A stretch of 64,000 bases of DNA from Paracoccus albus (GCF_027913035.1 NZ_CP115775.1:1178001-1242000); one strand, 5' to 3'; counted from the stretch's first letter, positions 26,803-35,822 are shown. Notes: generated by a model from the letters alone, not told the origin. A program made the numbers and translations.

Positions 26803-27336
26803 ATGTCTCGTATTGGTAAAAAACCGGTCGAACTGCCCAAGGGTGTGACGGCCGAGATCAAAGGTCAGACGATCGAGGTGAAGGGTCCGAAAGGCACCCG
26901 CAGCTTCACCGCGAATGACGATGTCGAACTGAAACTGGAAGAGGGCAACGTTGTCGTTTCCCCGCGTGGCTTGTCCAAGCGTGCGCGCCAGCAATGGGGT
27001 ATGACCCGCTCTATGGTTGCCAATCTGGCGACTGGCGTGTCGGAAGGCTTCAAGAAAGAGCTGGAAATCCAGGGCGTCGGCTATCGTGCGCAGATGCAGG
27101 GCAAAACCCTGAAGCTGTCGCTTGGTTATTCGCATGAGGTGAATTTCGAAACGCCCGACGGCGTGACGATCACCGCACCGAAGCAGACCGAAGTCGTTGT
27201 GGAAGGTATCGACCAGCAGCTTGTTGGTCAGGTTGCCGCGAATATTCGCGAGTGGCGCGCGCCGGAGCCCTATAAGGGCAAGGGCATCCGCTACAAGGGC
27301 GAGTATGTCTTCCGCAAGGAAGGCAAGAAGAAGTAA
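26803..27336 (+). CDS. rplF: 50S ribosomal protein L6
   Basis: A 177-residue L6 with two similar domains, near the factor-binding site. [19 protein letters not shown], the VKGPKGT motif and the C-terminal [20 protein letters not shown] are typical. The ATG at 26803 follows AAGGAGGGCAGG, a nearly perfect ribosome site. Confidence 0.98.
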   Translation: MSRIGKKPVELPKGVTAEIKGQTIEVKGPKGTRSFTANDDVELKLEEGNVVVSPRGLSKRARQQWGMTRSMVANLATGVSEGFKKELEIQGVGYRAQMQGKTLKLSLGYSHEVNFETPDGVTITAPKQTEVVVEGIDQQLVGQVAANIREWRAPEPYKGKGIRYKGEYVFRKEGKKK

Positions 27337-27347
27337 GGGGCGCGAAA

Positions 27348-27707
27348 ATGGCACTGAAAAAGAGAGATCTGTTCCTCAAGCGCCGCCTGCGCAACCGGAA
27401 CAAACTGCGCGCGGAAGGCTCTGGCCGCCCGCGTCTGTCCGTCCACCGTTCGTCCAAGAACATCTCTGTCCAGCTGATCGACGACGTCCAGGGCCGCACC
27501 CTGGCCGCTGCCTCGACACTGGAAAAAGATCTTGGCGTCGTGGGCAAGAACAACGTCGAGGCTGCCGCCAAGGTCGGCGCAGCCATCGCGGAACGTGCGA
27601 AAAAGGCCGGTGTCGAAGAAGTCGTCTTCGACCGTGGCGGTTTCCTGTTCCACGGCAAGATCAAGGCGCTTGCCGACGCAGCCCGCGAAGGCGGTCTGAA
27701 ATTCTAA
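27348..27707 (+). CDS. rplR: 50S ribosomal protein L18
   Basis: A 119-residue L18, which carries 5S rRNA with L5. [34 protein letters not shown] and [20 protein letters not shown] match well. It lies 11 bp after rplF. A 118-bp spacer with a UUCG-loop hairpin separates it from rpsE. Confidence 0.97.
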   Translation: MALKKRDLFLKRRLRNRNKLRAEGSGRPRLSVHRSSKNISVQLIDDVQGRTLAAASTLEKDLGVVGKNNVEAAAKVGAAIAERAKKAGVEEVVFDRGGFLFHGKIKALADAAREGGLKF

Positions 27708-27714
27708 GACCCGT

Positions 27715-27735
27715 GGGCGGCGTTCGCGCCGTCCC
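27715..27735 (+). other. Intercistronic hairpin between rplR and rpsE
   Basis: GGGCGGCG (27715-27722) pairs with CGCCG-T-CCC (27727-27735), closing a TTCG tetraloop and leaving one bulged T. The layout matches the hairpin before rplN. There is no T-run. The unusually long 118-bp rplR-rpsE spacer suggests a control or processing point. Confidence 0.45.
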
Positions 27736-27825
27736 GATGATCCGGGGGCAGGGGCCTTGTGCTGTCCTGCCCACCTGGATTGAGCCAAACGGCGCGAAGC
27801 TGCGCCACCACTGAAAGGATGCCTT

Positions 27826-28419
27826 ATGGCAGAACGTGAAAACCGTCGGGGCCGTCGCGAAGACCGCGATGAAACCCCGGAATTCGCCGATCGCTTGGTT
27901 GCGATCAACCGTGTGTCGAAGACCGTCAAGGGTGGTAAGCGCTTCGGCTTCGCCGCTCTGGTCGTTGTCGGCGACCAGCGGGGCCGTGTCGGCTTCGGCA
28001 AGGGCAAAGCCAAAGAGGTGCCGGAAGCGATCCGCAAGGCAACCGAACAAGCCAAGCGCAACATGGTCCGCGTGCCGCTGCGCGATGGCCGCACGCTGCA
28101 CCACGACATCGAAGGTCGCCACGGTGCGGGCCGCGTCGTGATGCGCACCGCGGTTCCGGGCACCGGGATCATCGCCGGTGGTCCGATGCGCGCCGTGTTC
28201 GAGATGCTGGGTGTTCAGGACGTCGTTGCGAAATCGCTGGGTTCGCAGAACCCTTACAACATGATCCGCGCCACGCTGGACGGTCTGAAGTCCGAGGCTT
28301 CGCCCCGTTCGGTTGCGCAGCGTCGTGGCAAGAAAGTTGCCGACATCCTGCCCAGCCAGGAAAAGGCACCCGAAGCGACTGTCGGCACCGACGCCACCGT
28401 CACCTCGGCTGAAGCGTAA
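27826..28419 (+). CDS. rpsE: 30S ribosomal protein S5
   Basis: A 197-residue S5, involved in decoding fidelity and mRNA unwinding. [38 protein letters not shown] and [20 protein letters not shown] are family signatures. The C-terminal extension ([21 protein letters not shown]) is longer than in E. coli (167 aa). An AAAGGATG ribosome site precedes it. Confidence 0.98.
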   Translation: MAERENRRGRREDRDETPEFADRLVAINRVSKTVKGGKRFGFAALVVVGDQRGRVGFGKGKAKEVPEAIRKATEQAKRNMVRVPLRDGRTLHHDIEGRHGAGRVVMRTAVPGTGIIAGGPMRAVFEMLGVQDVVAKSLGSQNPYNMIRATLDGLKSEASPRSVAQRRGKKVADILPSQEKAPEATVGTDATVTSAEA

Positions 28420-28431
28420 GGAGAGGCAACA

Positions 28432-28620
28432 ATGGCTAAAACCATCGTCGTCAAGCAGATCGGCTCGCCGATCCGCCGCCCCGCCATCCAGCGTGAGACG
28501 CTGAAGGGCCTGGGCCTGAACAAGATGAACCGCACGCGCGAGCTGGAAGATACGCCGGCTATCCGCGGCATGGTCGCCAAGATCCCGCATCTTGCCGTGA
28601 TCATCGAAGAAAAGAACTGA
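28432..28620 (+). CDS. rpmD: 50S ribosomal protein L30
   Basis: A 62-residue L30. [20 protein letters not shown] and [20 protein letters not shown] are diagnostic. It follows rpsE by 12 bp with an AAGGAGAGG ribosome site. A strong terminator begins 5 bp after its stop, so this is the end of the rpmC-rpmD transcription unit. Confidence 0.97.
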   Translation: MAKTIVVKQIGSPIRRPAIQRETLKGLGLNKMNRTRELEDTPAIRGMVAKIPHLAVIIEEKN

Positions 28621-28625
28621 TGAAC

Positions 28626-28652
28626 AGGCCGGGGCGACCCGGCCTTTTCTTT
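28626..28652 (+). terminator. Rho-independent terminator after rpmD
   Basis: AGGCCGGG (28626-28633) pairs with CCCGGCCT (28638-28645) around loop GCGA and is followed by TTTCTTT. It immediately follows the rpmD stop and should separate the upstream ribosomal genes from rplO-secY-adk. Confidence 0.9.
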
Positions 28653-28747
28653 GAGCCGACCGGCCAGTCTGGCAGCCTCTGCGCCTGCAGTTGCGGGATG
28701 TCGCAAGGTCGGTTTCACTTCGGCATGCGATTGCAGGATTTTGTTTC

Positions 28748-29179
28748 ATGGCCGAGGATATATTCCCGGATAAGCGCCCTCCTATTCGTGCCCTTGGCGA
28801 TGCGCCGCCGGTTTCGAACGACTGGCGTGTTCCCGACTTGGTAGAGAGGGCAACGAATTACGGCAACCAGGTGGCCGTCATGCCGCACATGCCGAAAGAA
28901 CTGCTACGTTTCCTGCACCTTAAGCTTTATGAATCGGCGCGGATGCGCAAACGCGCCAGATGGCCGGGCGGCGGGTTCTTGAACTGGGCCCTTGGCGAGG
29001 GAGAGCCGGACTATATCCATTGCGCGGGCTCTCACTTGCGCCAGATTCTTGAAGTGCTCTCTGTCGAGCCGCCGGCAAATATTGAGAGGATGGCTCAATA
29101 TGCCCTTTCCGTCGGTTGGGCGCAGCAGGCCTATGACCGGCTCTGCGATGAGATGGGCGTCAAGAAGACCCGTTTCTGA
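28748..29179 (+). CDS. Hypothetical protein of 143 residues
   Basis: A protein I do not recognise, placed between rpmD and the PAP2 gene. The likely start is ATG 28748 (MAEDIFPDKRPPIRALGDAP); the frame extends upstream to 28691 without similarity. It is soluble and mixed alpha, with MPKELLRFLHLKLYESARMR near residue 47, PDYIHCAGSHLRQILEVLS near 88 and VGWAQQAYDRLCDEMGVKK at the C terminus. GC content and codon use are a little less biased than in the ribosomal genes. There is no obvious ribosome site. The position inside the ribosomal cluster need not imply a ribosomal role. Confidence 0.6.
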   Translation: MAEDIFPDKRPPIRALGDAPPVSNDWRVPDLVERATNYGNQVAVMPHMPKELLRFLHLKLYESARMRKRARWPGGGFLNWALGEGEPDYIHCAGSHLRQILEVLSVEPPANIERMAQYALSVGWAQQAYDRLCDEMGVKKTRF

Positions 29180-29245
29180 GGTTTCCCTGCGCAACCTGCA
29201 GCACCATCCGGGCGTTGGGTCGGATATTCAGTGCAGGTATTTCCA

Positions 29246-29872
29246 ATGACCCAAAAAACAAAGAACGGTCGGGCCGAACCGATCGAGAAGGAACCCGAAA
29301 GCGCAGCGGAGGAGGCAGAGCAGGCCGAGGTTGAGGCGACGATGGAAGTCGCGCGCCACGCAGATCATCCCGCAATCAAGGTGCTAGGCTTCATCAGTGA
29401 GATTTCGGATCAGCCGCCGGCATTTACGCTTGCGACAGTTGCGGGACTAGCTGGATTTCTCGCCGGGAAACCTCGTCTGACAGAGGCCGGGTTGCGCTGC
29501 TTTGCAGCGCTTGCCGTGGCCACTGCCGCAAAATCCATGGTGAAAGCCAGCGTCACCCGGACGCGACCTTTCATGCTACGCGAACATGGGCATTACGACC
29601 GGCGAAAGGGTGGGCCAAATGACGGGCCGTGGAACTCTTTTCCTTCGGGTCATACCGCCAATGCTGTCGCGGTCGCGCGCGCAATTTCGCGGGTTTATCC
29701 GCAGGCCCGCGCGCCTGCTTTTGCCGCTGCCGCCGCGATAGGCGCGATACAGGTGCCAAGGGCCAGCCACTATCCAAGCGATGTTGTCGCCGGTGCAGCC
29801 GTCGGCTTTGCGGCGGAGGCACTTGTCCATCGGCTTTGGCCGGAGGAAAGTGAAAAAAACGAAGTGATCTGA
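29246..29872 (+). CDS. PAP2-family membrane phosphatase
   Basis: A 208-residue phosphatidic acid phosphatase type 2 protein. The acidic N-terminal 40 residues (EPESAAEEAEQAEVEATMEV) are probably cytoplasmic. The three PAP2 signature motifs are present: KASVTRTRP near residue 97, PSGHT near 133 and PRASHYPSDVVAG near 173. Hydrophobic stretches (FTLATVAGLAGFLAG, AAAAAIGAI) fit membrane helices. The ATG at 29246 is used; a GTG at 29231 is possible. Substrates in the family include lipid phosphates and undecaprenyl pyrophosphate; which applies cannot be told. Confidence 0.85.
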   Translation: MTQKTKNGRAEPIEKEPESAAEEAEQAEVEATMEVARHADHPAIKVLGFISEISDQPPAFTLATVAGLAGFLAGKPRLTEAGLRCFAALAVATAAKSMVKASVTRTRPFMLREHGHYDRRKGGPNDGPWNSFPSGHTANAVAVARAISRVYPQARAPAFAAAAAIGAIQVPRASHYPSDVVAGAAVGFAAEALVHRLWPEESEKNEVI

Positions 29873-29944
29873 GGATGGAAACATGCCACGGATAGCGCAG
29901 CTTAACTAAAGAACTGCTGAACGTGTCTTCATCGCGTGGTATTA

Positions 29945-30014
29945 ATCGGCTCTGGGAAGATCGTTACGAAAAAAATCGCTGGTTAACACGCATACTACAA
30001 CACCCAGAGCCGAT
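29945..30014. repeat. 12-bp inverted repeat with 46-bp spacer
   Basis: ATCGGCTCTGGG (29945-29956) and CCCAGAGCCGAT (30003-30014) are perfect inverted copies. The spacer is AT-rich and includes GATCGTTACGAAAAAAATCG. This could be a remnant of mobile DNA, a cruciform or a protein-binding site. Confidence 0.6.
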
Positions 30015-30278
30015 CGGATGGGATCGCCCCCAAATGCCAGTATCTGCGCTGAAACGGGCGTGGCCCGCCGGATCATCCTTAACTCAGCATCTTAGCGGGT
30101 CGGCAGTCCGCAGGTTCTCAGATGGATATTGTTATATCATTGATCTTCTGCATTGGCAATAATCCGCCTATGAAATATTTGTAAAATGTTAACTGACATC
30201 GGAAATTGTGACTCATGTGGGATGACATTGTGACGAGTCGTTGGTGACGTACGCTCGCATTTGTGGGCATTCCCGCGC

Positions 30279-30305
30279 TTGACCGCAGCTTCGTTTGACT
30301 ATAGG
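30279..30305 (+). promoter_or_regulatory. Possible promoter for rplO-secY-adk
   Basis: TTGACC (30279-30284) and TATAGG (30300-30305) are separated by 15 bp, shorter than ideal. A promoter somewhere in this spacer is expected because a terminator follows rpmD. Confidence 0.4.
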
Positions 30306-30402
30306 TCACGCCGGTGCCGTTCGGGTACTGATTCAACAAGAAAGAAATGCCGCGTTCGTCCCCTTTCGCTTCATGGGGCGTTTCCGGCTTAGGAGAAGCG
30401 AT

Positions 30403-30888
30403 ATGAAACTGCATGAAATCCGCGACAATGAAGGCGCGAACCGCAAGAAAAAGCGCGTCGCCCGTGGCCCCGGTTCCGGCAAGGGCAAGACCGCTGGCCG
30501 TGGTATCAAGGGTCAGACCTCGCGTTCGGGTGTTGCGCTGAACGGTTACGAAGGCGGCCAGATGCCGCTGTACCGCCGCCTGCCGAAGCGCGGCTTCACG
30601 GCGCCGAACACCAAGAAATACGCTGTCGTCAATCTGGGCCAGATCCAGTCCTTCATCGACGCTGGCAAGCTGGACGCCAAGAAAGCCGTGTCCGAAGATG
30701 CGCTGCTGGAAGCTGGCGTTATCCGCCGCAAGCTGGACGGTGTGCGCGTTCTGGGCAAGGGCGAGTTGAAAGCGAAGCTGGACCTGACGGTCGCCGGTGC
30801 ATCCAAATCGGCTGTTGAAGCCATCGAAAAGGCTGGCGGCAAGATCACCCTGACCGCTCCTGCACGCGAAGAAGCAGCGGCCGAGTGA
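30403..30888 (+). CDS. rplO: 50S ribosomal protein L15
   Basis: A 161-residue L15. [20 protein letters not shown], the glycine-rich [20 protein letters not shown] and the [18 protein letters not shown] motif are diagnostic. The frame opens at 30295, but the ATG at 30403 with AGGAGAAGCGAT is the family start. It is the first gene after the interruption of the cluster and is followed by a hairpin and secY. Confidence 0.98.
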   Translation: MKLHEIRDNEGANRKKKRVARGPGSGKGKTAGRGIKGQTSRSGVALNGYEGGQMPLYRRLPKRGFTAPNTKKYAVVNLGQIQSFIDAGKLDAKKAVSEDALLEAGVIRRKLDGVRVLGKGELKAKLDLTVAGASKSAVEAIEKAGGKITLTAPAREEAAAE

Positions 30889-30896
30889 TTGTGCTT

Positions 30897-30920
30897 GTGA
30901 GGGGGCGCTGCTCCCCTTAC
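30897..30920 (+). other. Intercistronic hairpin between rplO and secY
   Basis: GTGAGGGG (30897-30904) pairs with CCCCTTAC (30913-30920) including one G-T pair. No T-run follows, so it is not a standard terminator; it may attenuate or stabilise the transcript in the 120-bp rplO-secY spacer. Confidence 0.4.
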
Positions 30921-31008
30921 ATACTGCACCGAGTTTCCTTTAGCGCCGCGGGGTCTCAACCAGATCCGGCGGCGCAGTCATGATACGACCCGCGAATTGG
31001 GGGCAAAT

Positions 31009-32382
31009 ATGGCGTCAGCCGCAGAACAGATGGCCGCAAACCTCTCTTGGGGGGCATTGGGCAAGGCCACGGAACTACGTCAGCGAATCTGGTTTACGCT
31101 TGGTCTGCTGATCATCTATCGCCTCGGCACCTATATCCCGGTCCCCGGCATTGACGGGCAGGCGCTCCGCGACTTTATGGAGCAGGCGCAGGCGGGCATT
31201 GGTGGCATCCTGTCGATGTTTACCGGCGGCGCGCTTGGGCGGATGGGCGTGTTCGCGCTCGGCATCATGCCGTATATCTCTGCCTCGATCATCGTTCAGC
31301 TTCTGGCATCCATGGTGCCCGCGCTTGAGCAGATGAAGAAAGAGGGTGAGCAGGGGCGCAAGAAGATCAACCAATACACGCGCTATGCCACCGTGGCACT
31401 GGCGCTGTTCCAGGCCTACGGTCTTGCCCGTTCTCTGGAGGCGGGCGGTCTGGCCCATGATCCGGGATTCTTCTTCCAGGCTTCGGTGGTGATCACGCTG
31501 GTCGGCGGCACCATGTTCCTGATGTGGCTGGGCGAACAGATCACCGCCCGCGGCATCGGCAACGGTATCTCACTGATCATCTTTGTCGGTATCGTGGCGG
31601 AAATCCCCGGCGCGTTGGCGCAGTTCTTCAGCCAAGGCCGTTCGGGCGCGATCTCGACCCCGGTTATCATCGGCATTATCGTGATGGTTATTGCTGTGAT
31701 CACCTTTGTGGTGTTCATGGAACGCGCCTTGCGCAAGATCACCATTCAGTATCCGCGCCGTCAGGTTGGCATGAAGGTCTATGACGGTCAGTCGTCTCAC
31801 CTGCCGATCAAGGTTAACCCGGCAGGCGTTATCCCGGCGATCTTCGCATCCTCGCTGCTGCTGCTGCCGGTCACGATCTCTACCTTTTCGGGCAATCAGA
31901 CCGGGCCGGTCATGTCGACGATCCTTGCCTATTTCGGCCCTGGTCAGCCGCTGTATCTGCTGTTCTTCGCAGGCATGATCATCTTCTTCTCGTTCTTCTA
32001 TACCCATAACGTCGCCTTCAAAGCCGACGACGTGGCAGAGAACCTGAAAAATCAGGGCGGTTTCATTCCCGGCATCCGTCCCGGCAAGAAGACCGAGGGT
32101 TATCTGGAATATGTCGTTAACCGCGTTTTGACGATCGGTTCGCTGTATCTTGCTGCCGTCTGTCTGCTGCCAGAAGTCGTTCGCAGCCAGTTCGCCGTGC
32201 CGTTCTACTTTGGCGGGACCTCTGTGCTGATTGTCGTCTCTGTGACGATGGATACGATCAACCAGGTGCAAAGCCACTTGCTCGCGCATCAATATGAAGG
32301 TCTGATCGAGAAGTCGCAGCTGCGTGGCAAACGCAAGCCTGGCGACAAGCCGAGAAAACGTAAGGCACCGTCGCGCCGCTGA
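31009..32382 (+). CDS. secY: Protein translocase subunit SecY
   Basis: A 457-residue SecY, the channel of the Sec translocon in the inner membrane. Ten membrane segments are expected and visible, starting with IWFTLGLLIIYRLGTYIPVPGID. GIMPYISASIIVQLLASMVP, the plug region near GGILSMFTGGALGRMGVFALG, IGNGISLIIFVGI and the cytosolic loop before GGFIPGIRPGKKTEGYLEYV are typical. The ATG at 31009 is preferred over an in-frame TTG at 30997. The C terminus is basic (GKRKPGDKPRKRKAPSRR). Confidence 0.98.
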   Translation: MASAAEQMAANLSWGALGKATELRQRIWFTLGLLIIYRLGTYIPVPGIDGQALRDFMEQAQAGIGGILSMFTGGALGRMGVFALGIMPYISASIIVQLLASMVPALEQMKKEGEQGRKKINQYTRYATVALALFQAYGLARSLEAGGLAHDPGFFFQASVVITLVGGTMFLMWLGEQITARGIGNGISLIIFVGIVAEIPGALAQFFSQGRSGAISTPVIIGIIVMVIAVITFVVFMERALRKITIQYPRRQVGMKVYDGQSSHLPIKVNPAGVIPAIFASSLLLLPVTISTFSGNQTGPVMSTILAYFGPGQPLYLLFFAGMIIFFSFFYTHNVAFKADDVAENLKNQGGFIPGIRPGKKTEGYLEYVVNRVLTIGSLYLAAVCLLPEVVRSQFAVPFYFGGTSVLIVVSVTMDTINQVQSHLLAHQYEGLIEKSQLRGKRKPGDKPRKRKAPSRR

Positions 32383-32421
32383 CGCGACGGTAACCACTAG
32401 ATAAGGGAAGAGGGACCCCCC

Positions 32422-33075
32422 ATGACAGTGAACATCATCCTTCTGGGACCACCCGGCGCGGGCAAGGGAACGCAGGCACGCCGGTTGGTTGAGGAGCGGG
32501 GGCTGGTCCAGCTTTCGACCGGGGACATGCTGCGCGAAGCACGCTCTTCCGGAACAGAGATGGGCAAAGTCGTCGCGGAGGTGATGGATAAGGGTCAGCT
32601 TGTCACGGATGAGATCGTCATCGGGCTGATCCGCGAAAAGCTGGAAACGACAGATGCGCCGGGCTTCATCTTCGACGGTTTCCCGCGGACGCTGGCGCAG
32701 GCCGATGCGCTTGGCGATCTGCTAGGCGGGATGGGCCAGAAGGTTGATGGCGTGGTCGAGATGCGGGTGGATGACGAAGCACTCGTCGAACGTATCTCTG
32801 GCCGCTACACTTGCGGAAATTGCGGCGAGGTCTATCACGACAAGACCAAGCCGACGCAGAAGGAAGGTGTCTGCGATGTCTGTGGTTCGACGGATCTGCG
32901 CCGCCGTGCCGATGACAATGCCGAAAGCCTGAAAACGCGGCTGCTCGAATATTACAAGAAAACCTCGCCGCTGATCGGTTACTACTATGCCAAGGGCAAC
33001 CTTCACCCGGTTGATGGCATGGCCGCCGTCGAAGATGTCGCGGGTCAGATGGCGTCGGTGGTTGAAGGGCTGTAA
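32422..33075 (+). CDS. adk: Adenylate kinase
   Basis: A 217-residue long-form adenylate kinase (AMP + ATP to 2 ADP). The P-loop is [14 protein letters not shown] near residue 8, and the AMP-binding LSTGDMLR and [14 protein letters not shown] follow. The LID contains four cysteines, [10 protein letters not shown] and CDVCGSTDL, predicting a structural zinc site. It follows secY by 39 bp, the classic spc-operon position. The next 217 bp contain a promoter-like site and a hairpin before rpsM. Confidence 0.98.
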   Translation: MTVNIILLGPPGAGKGTQARRLVEERGLVQLSTGDMLREARSSGTEMGKVVAEVMDKGQLVTDEIVIGLIREKLETTDAPGFIFDGFPRTLAQADALGDLLGGMGQKVDGVVEMRVDDEALVERISGRYTCGNCGEVYHDKTKPTQKEGVCDVCGSTDLRRRADDNAESLKTRLLEYYKKTSPLIGYYYAKGNLHPVDGMAAVEDVAGQMASVVEGL

Positions 33076-33139
33076 GCCGCATCTTCTGCACGGGATCGGG
33101 CGGGGAAAAATAGCGTGGAATAAGAATCTTGCCGAATGG

Positions 33140-33168
33140 TTGACAAGGTTCCGTTCCACCACTATTTG
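33140..33168 (+). promoter_or_regulatory. Candidate promoter for rpsM-rpsK-rpoA-rplQ
   Basis: A perfect TTGACA (33140-33145), a 17-bp spacer and TATTTG (33163-33168). Transcription would begin near 33175, giving a leader of about 118 nt that includes the hairpin at 33212-33236. Confidence 0.55.
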
Positions 33169-33211
33169 CAAGCAGCCCGAAAGGGGAATCACCATTCTGG
33201 TGAACTGGCTG

Positions 33212-33238
33212 AGGCCCGAAAGCAAATTTCGGGCCTTT
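33212..33238 (+). terminator. Terminator-like hairpin in the adk-rpsM spacer
   Basis: AGGCCCGAAA (33212-33221) and TTTCGGGCCT (33227-33236) form a 10-bp perfect stem with a 5-nt loop, followed by TTGG. The T-run is short. It may end the secY-adk transcript, or act as an attenuator in the rpsM leader because it lies downstream of the candidate promoter. Confidence 0.65.
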
Positions 33239-33292
33239 GGTTGTGAAAAAAGGTTCCGGTGCTACGGAACCGCAACATGAAAAGGATAACGC

Positions 33293-33661
33293 GTGGCTCG
33301 TATTGCTGGCGTCAATATTCCGACGGGGAAACGTGTCCCCATCGCACTGACCTATATCCACGGGATCGGCCCTCATTTCGCCGGTCAGATCATTGAGGCT
33401 GTCGGCATCGACCCGACCCGCCGCGTCAATGAGCTGTCCGACGCAGAAGTGCTGCAGATCCGCGAATATATCGACGCAAACCTGACCGTTGAAGGTGACC
33501 TGCGTCGTGAGAACCAGATGAACGTCAAGCGTCTGATGGATCTGGGCTCTTATCGTGGCCTGCGCCACCGCCGGGGCCTGCCGGTCCGCGGTCAGCGCAC
33601 CCATACCAATGCCCGCACCCGCAAGGGCCCGGCGAAACCGATCGCCGGCAAGAAGAAGTAA
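33293..33661 (+). CDS. rpsM: 30S ribosomal protein S13
   Basis: A 122-residue S13, at the subunit head and in contact with the 50[27 protein letters not shown] and [20 protein letters not shown] are diagnostic. The start is GTG at 33293 after AAAGGATAAC; no ATG fits. It opens the alpha-operon part of the cluster. Confidence 0.97.
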   Translation: MARIAGVNIPTGKRVPIALTYIHGIGPHFAGQIIEAVGIDPTRRVNELSDAEVLQIREYIDANLTVEGDLRRENQMNVKRLMDLGSYRGLRHRRGLPVRGQRTHTNARTRKGPAKPIAGKKK

Positions 33662-33673
33662 GGAGGCAGGCAG

Positions 33674-34063
33674 ATGGCACGTGATAAGGTGCGCACCAAG
33701 CGCAAAGAGCGTAAGAACATCGCCGCTGGTGTGGCGCATGTGAACAGCTCGTTCAACAACACCAAGATCCTGATCTCCGACGTTCAGGGCAACGCAATCG
33801 CATGGTCCTCGGCCGGCACCATGGGCTTCAAGGGTTCGCGCAAATCGACCCCTTACGCCGCCCAGATGGCCGCCGAAGATGCTGGCAAGAAGGCACAGGA
33901 CCACGGCGTCCGCACGCTGGAAGTCGAAGTTCAGGGTCCCGGCTCTGGTCGTGAATCCGCGCTTCGTGCTCTGGCAGCGGTCGGTTTCAACATCACGGCG
34001 ATCCGTGACGTGACCCCGATTGCCCATAACGGCTGCCGTCCGCCCAAGCGCCGCCGCGTCTGA
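33674..34063 (+). CDS. rpsK: 30S ribosomal protein S11
   Basis: A 129-residue S11, of the 30S platform. [40 protein letters not shown] and the C-terminal [13 protein letters not shown]-type ending ([14 protein letters not shown]) match the family. It is 12 bp after rpsM with an AAGGAGGCAGGCAG ribosome site. A hairpin with a short T-run follows before rpoA. Confidence 0.97.
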   Translation: MARDKVRTKRKERKNIAAGVAHVNSSFNNTKILISDVQGNAIAWSSAGTMGFKGSRKSTPYAAQMAAEDAGKKAQDHGVRTLEVEVQGPGSGRESALRALAAVGFNITAIRDVTPIAHNGCRPPKRRRV

Positions 34064-34077
34064 TCGGACCTGATTTT

Positions 34078-34117
34078 CCCGTTCGCGCCCCCAATCGGCG
34101 GCGCGGACGGGTCTTTT
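34078..34117 (+). terminator. Terminator-like hairpin between rpsK and rpoA
   Basis: CCCGTTCGCGCC (34078-34089) pairs with GGCGCGGACGGG (34100-34111), 12 bp with one G-T pair, followed by TCTTTTC. It may partly terminate transcription and set rpoA/rplQ levels below the ribosomal proteins. Confidence 0.65.
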
Positions 34118-34181
34118 CGTATTTCACCTCGGGCGTTTCGATTACTGGTCATGGGATCGGAACAGGTATGGAGGCAAACGC

Positions 34182-35198
34182 ATGATCCATAAAAACTGGG
34201 CAGAGCTGATCAAGCCCGCGCAACTCGACATCAAGACTGGTGCCGATGCGACCCGCACTGCCACGGTCACTGCCGAACCGCTGGAGCGGGGCTTTGGCCT
34301 GACGCTTGGCAACGCGCTGCGCCGTGTGCTGCTCTCCTCGCTGCAGGGCGGGGCAATCACTTCGGTGCAGATCGATAACGTGCTGCACGAATTTTCGTCC
34401 GTCGCCGGCGTTCGTGAGGACGTGACCGACATCGTCCTGAACCTCAAGGGCGTCACGCTGAAAATGGATGTCGAAGGTACCAAGCGCCTGACGCTTTCGG
34501 CCAAGGGGCCGGGCGAGGTGAAGGCTGGTGACATTCAGGAAACGGCCGGGATCACTATCCTGAACCGCGACCATGTCATCTGCCATCTGGATGACGGCGC
34601 TGACCTGAATGTCGAACTGACCGTCGCCACCGGCAAGGGCTATGTCGCCGCCGACAAGAACCGTCCGGAAGATGCGCCCATCGGTCTTATTCCGATCGAC
34701 GCGATCTTCTCGCCGGTCAAGCGCGTCAGCTATGAAGTCACGCCGACCCGCGAAGGTCAGGTGCTGGACTATGACAAGCTGACCATGAAGGTCGAAACCG
34801 ACGGCTCGCTGACACCGGAAGACGCCGTGGCCTATGCCGCCCGTATCCTTCAGGATCAGCTGTCCGTCTTCGTGAACTTCGACGAGCCGGAAGCCGCACG
34901 CGCGCAAAGCGACGATGACGGTCTGGAATTCGATCCGCGTCTGCTGAAGAAGGTGGACGAGCTAGAATTGTCGGTCCGTTCGGCAAACTGCCTGAAGAAC
35001 GACAATATCGTCTATATCGGCGACCTGATCCAGAAAACCGAAGCCGAGATGCTGCGCACCCCGAACTTCGGCCGCAAGTCGCTGAACGAGATCAAGGAAG
35101 TGCTTTCGGGCATGGGCCTGCATCTGGGTATGGATGTCGTCGATTGGCCGCCGGAGAATATCGAGGATCTGGCCAAGCGTTTCGACGACCAGTTCTAA
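34182..35198 (+). CDS. rpoA: DNA-directed RNA polymerase subunit alpha
   Basis: A 338-residue RpoA. The N-terminal dimerisation domain has [20 protein letters not shown] near residue 35 and [20 protein letters not shown] near 155. The C-terminal domain begins around 250 with [19 protein letters not shown] and contains [20 protein letters not shown], the helix that contacts UP elements and activators. It starts at ATG 34182 after TATGGAGGCAAACGC. Confidence 0.98.
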   Translation: MIHKNWAELIKPAQLDIKTGADATRTATVTAEPLERGFGLTLGNALRRVLLSSLQGGAITSVQIDNVLHEFSSVAGVREDVTDIVLNLKGVTLKMDVEGTKRLTLSAKGPGEVKAGDIQETAGITILNRDHVICHLDDGADLNVELTVATGKGYVAADKNRPEDAPIGLIPIDAIFSPVKRVSYEVTPTREGQVLDYDKLTMKVETDGSLTPEDAVAYAARILQDQLSVFVNFDEPEAARAQSDDDGLEFDPRLLKKVDELELSVRSANCLKNDNIVYIGDLIQKTEAEMLRTPNFGRKSLNEIKEVLSGMGLHLGMDVVDWPPENIEDLAKRFDDQF

Positions 35199-35314
35199 GA
35201 CCGGGCAGGGTGCGTTTCGGCGCACCCGCCTGAATTCGGGCATTCCGCCCCAAGGAGAGTGGCCCGCACGCATGGGCCGCCAGACAAAGCAAAAGACGTT
35301 AAAGGAGAAACATC

Positions 35315-35734
35315 ATGCGTCACGCTCGCGGTTATCGCCGTCTTAATCGTACCCACGAACACCGCAAGGCGCTGTTCGCCAACATGGCTGGTTCGCTGAT
35401 CGAACATGAACAGATCAAGACGACCCTGCCAAAAGCCAAAGAACTGCGCCCGATCGTTGAAAAACTGATCACGCTGGCCAAACGCGGCGACTTGCACGCA
35501 CGCCGTCAGGCTGCCTCGCAGCTGAAGCAGGACCAGCACGTCGCCAAACTGTTTGAAGTTCTGGGCGAGCGCTACAAGGACCGTCAGGGCGGCTATGTCC
35601 GCGTTCTGAAAGCCGGCTTCCGCTATGGCGACATGGCACCGATGGCGATCATCGAACTGGTCGACCGTGATCTGGATGCCAAGGGTGCTGGTGATCGCGC
35701 CCGTGTCGAGGCCGAAGATTCCGCCGAAGACTGA
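35315..35734 (+). CDS. rplQ: 50S ribosomal protein L17
   Basis: A 139-residue L17, the last gene of the cluster. [20 protein letters not shown], the [19 protein letters not shown] segment and [20 protein letters not shown] are diagnostic. It follows rpoA by 116 bp with a TAAAGGAGAAACATC ribosome site, and a strong terminator follows. Confidence 0.98.
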   Translation: MRHARGYRRLNRTHEHRKALFANMAGSLIEHEQIKTTLPKAKELRPIVEKLITLAKRGDLHARRQAASQLKQDQHVAKLFEVLGERYKDRQGGYVRVLKAGFRYGDMAPMAIIELVDRDLDAKGAGDRARVEAEDSAED

Positions 35735-35750
35735 TTCGTCACTAATTCCT

Positions 35751-35788
35751 AAAACGCCCCGCTTGCCAAGTTGCAGCGGGGCGTTTTT
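35751..35788 (+). terminator. Rho-independent terminator after rplQ
   Basis: AAAACGCCCCGCT (35751-35763) pairs with AGCGGGGCGTTTT (35775-35787) with an 11-nt loop, followed by further T. This 13-bp symmetric hairpin closes the ribosomal block and could work in both directions. Confidence 0.95.
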
Positions 35789-35822
35789 CGTTCCGGAACG
35801 GGCTATAAAAATTAGTTTATTT

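Larger units (their letters stand above)
29873..30402. other. Long intergenic region before rplO
   Basis: A 530-bp AT-richer stretch with no supported gene. It contains a 12-bp perfect inverted repeat (29945-29956 and 30003-30014) and, near its end, a promoter-like sequence. The spacer is unusually long for the inside of a ribosomal protein cluster. Confidence 0.6.

Noticed and set aside
31570-32397. Antisense open frame over secY
   Set aside because: Shadow of a highly conserved coding gene; histidine- and arginine-rich composition with no domain.
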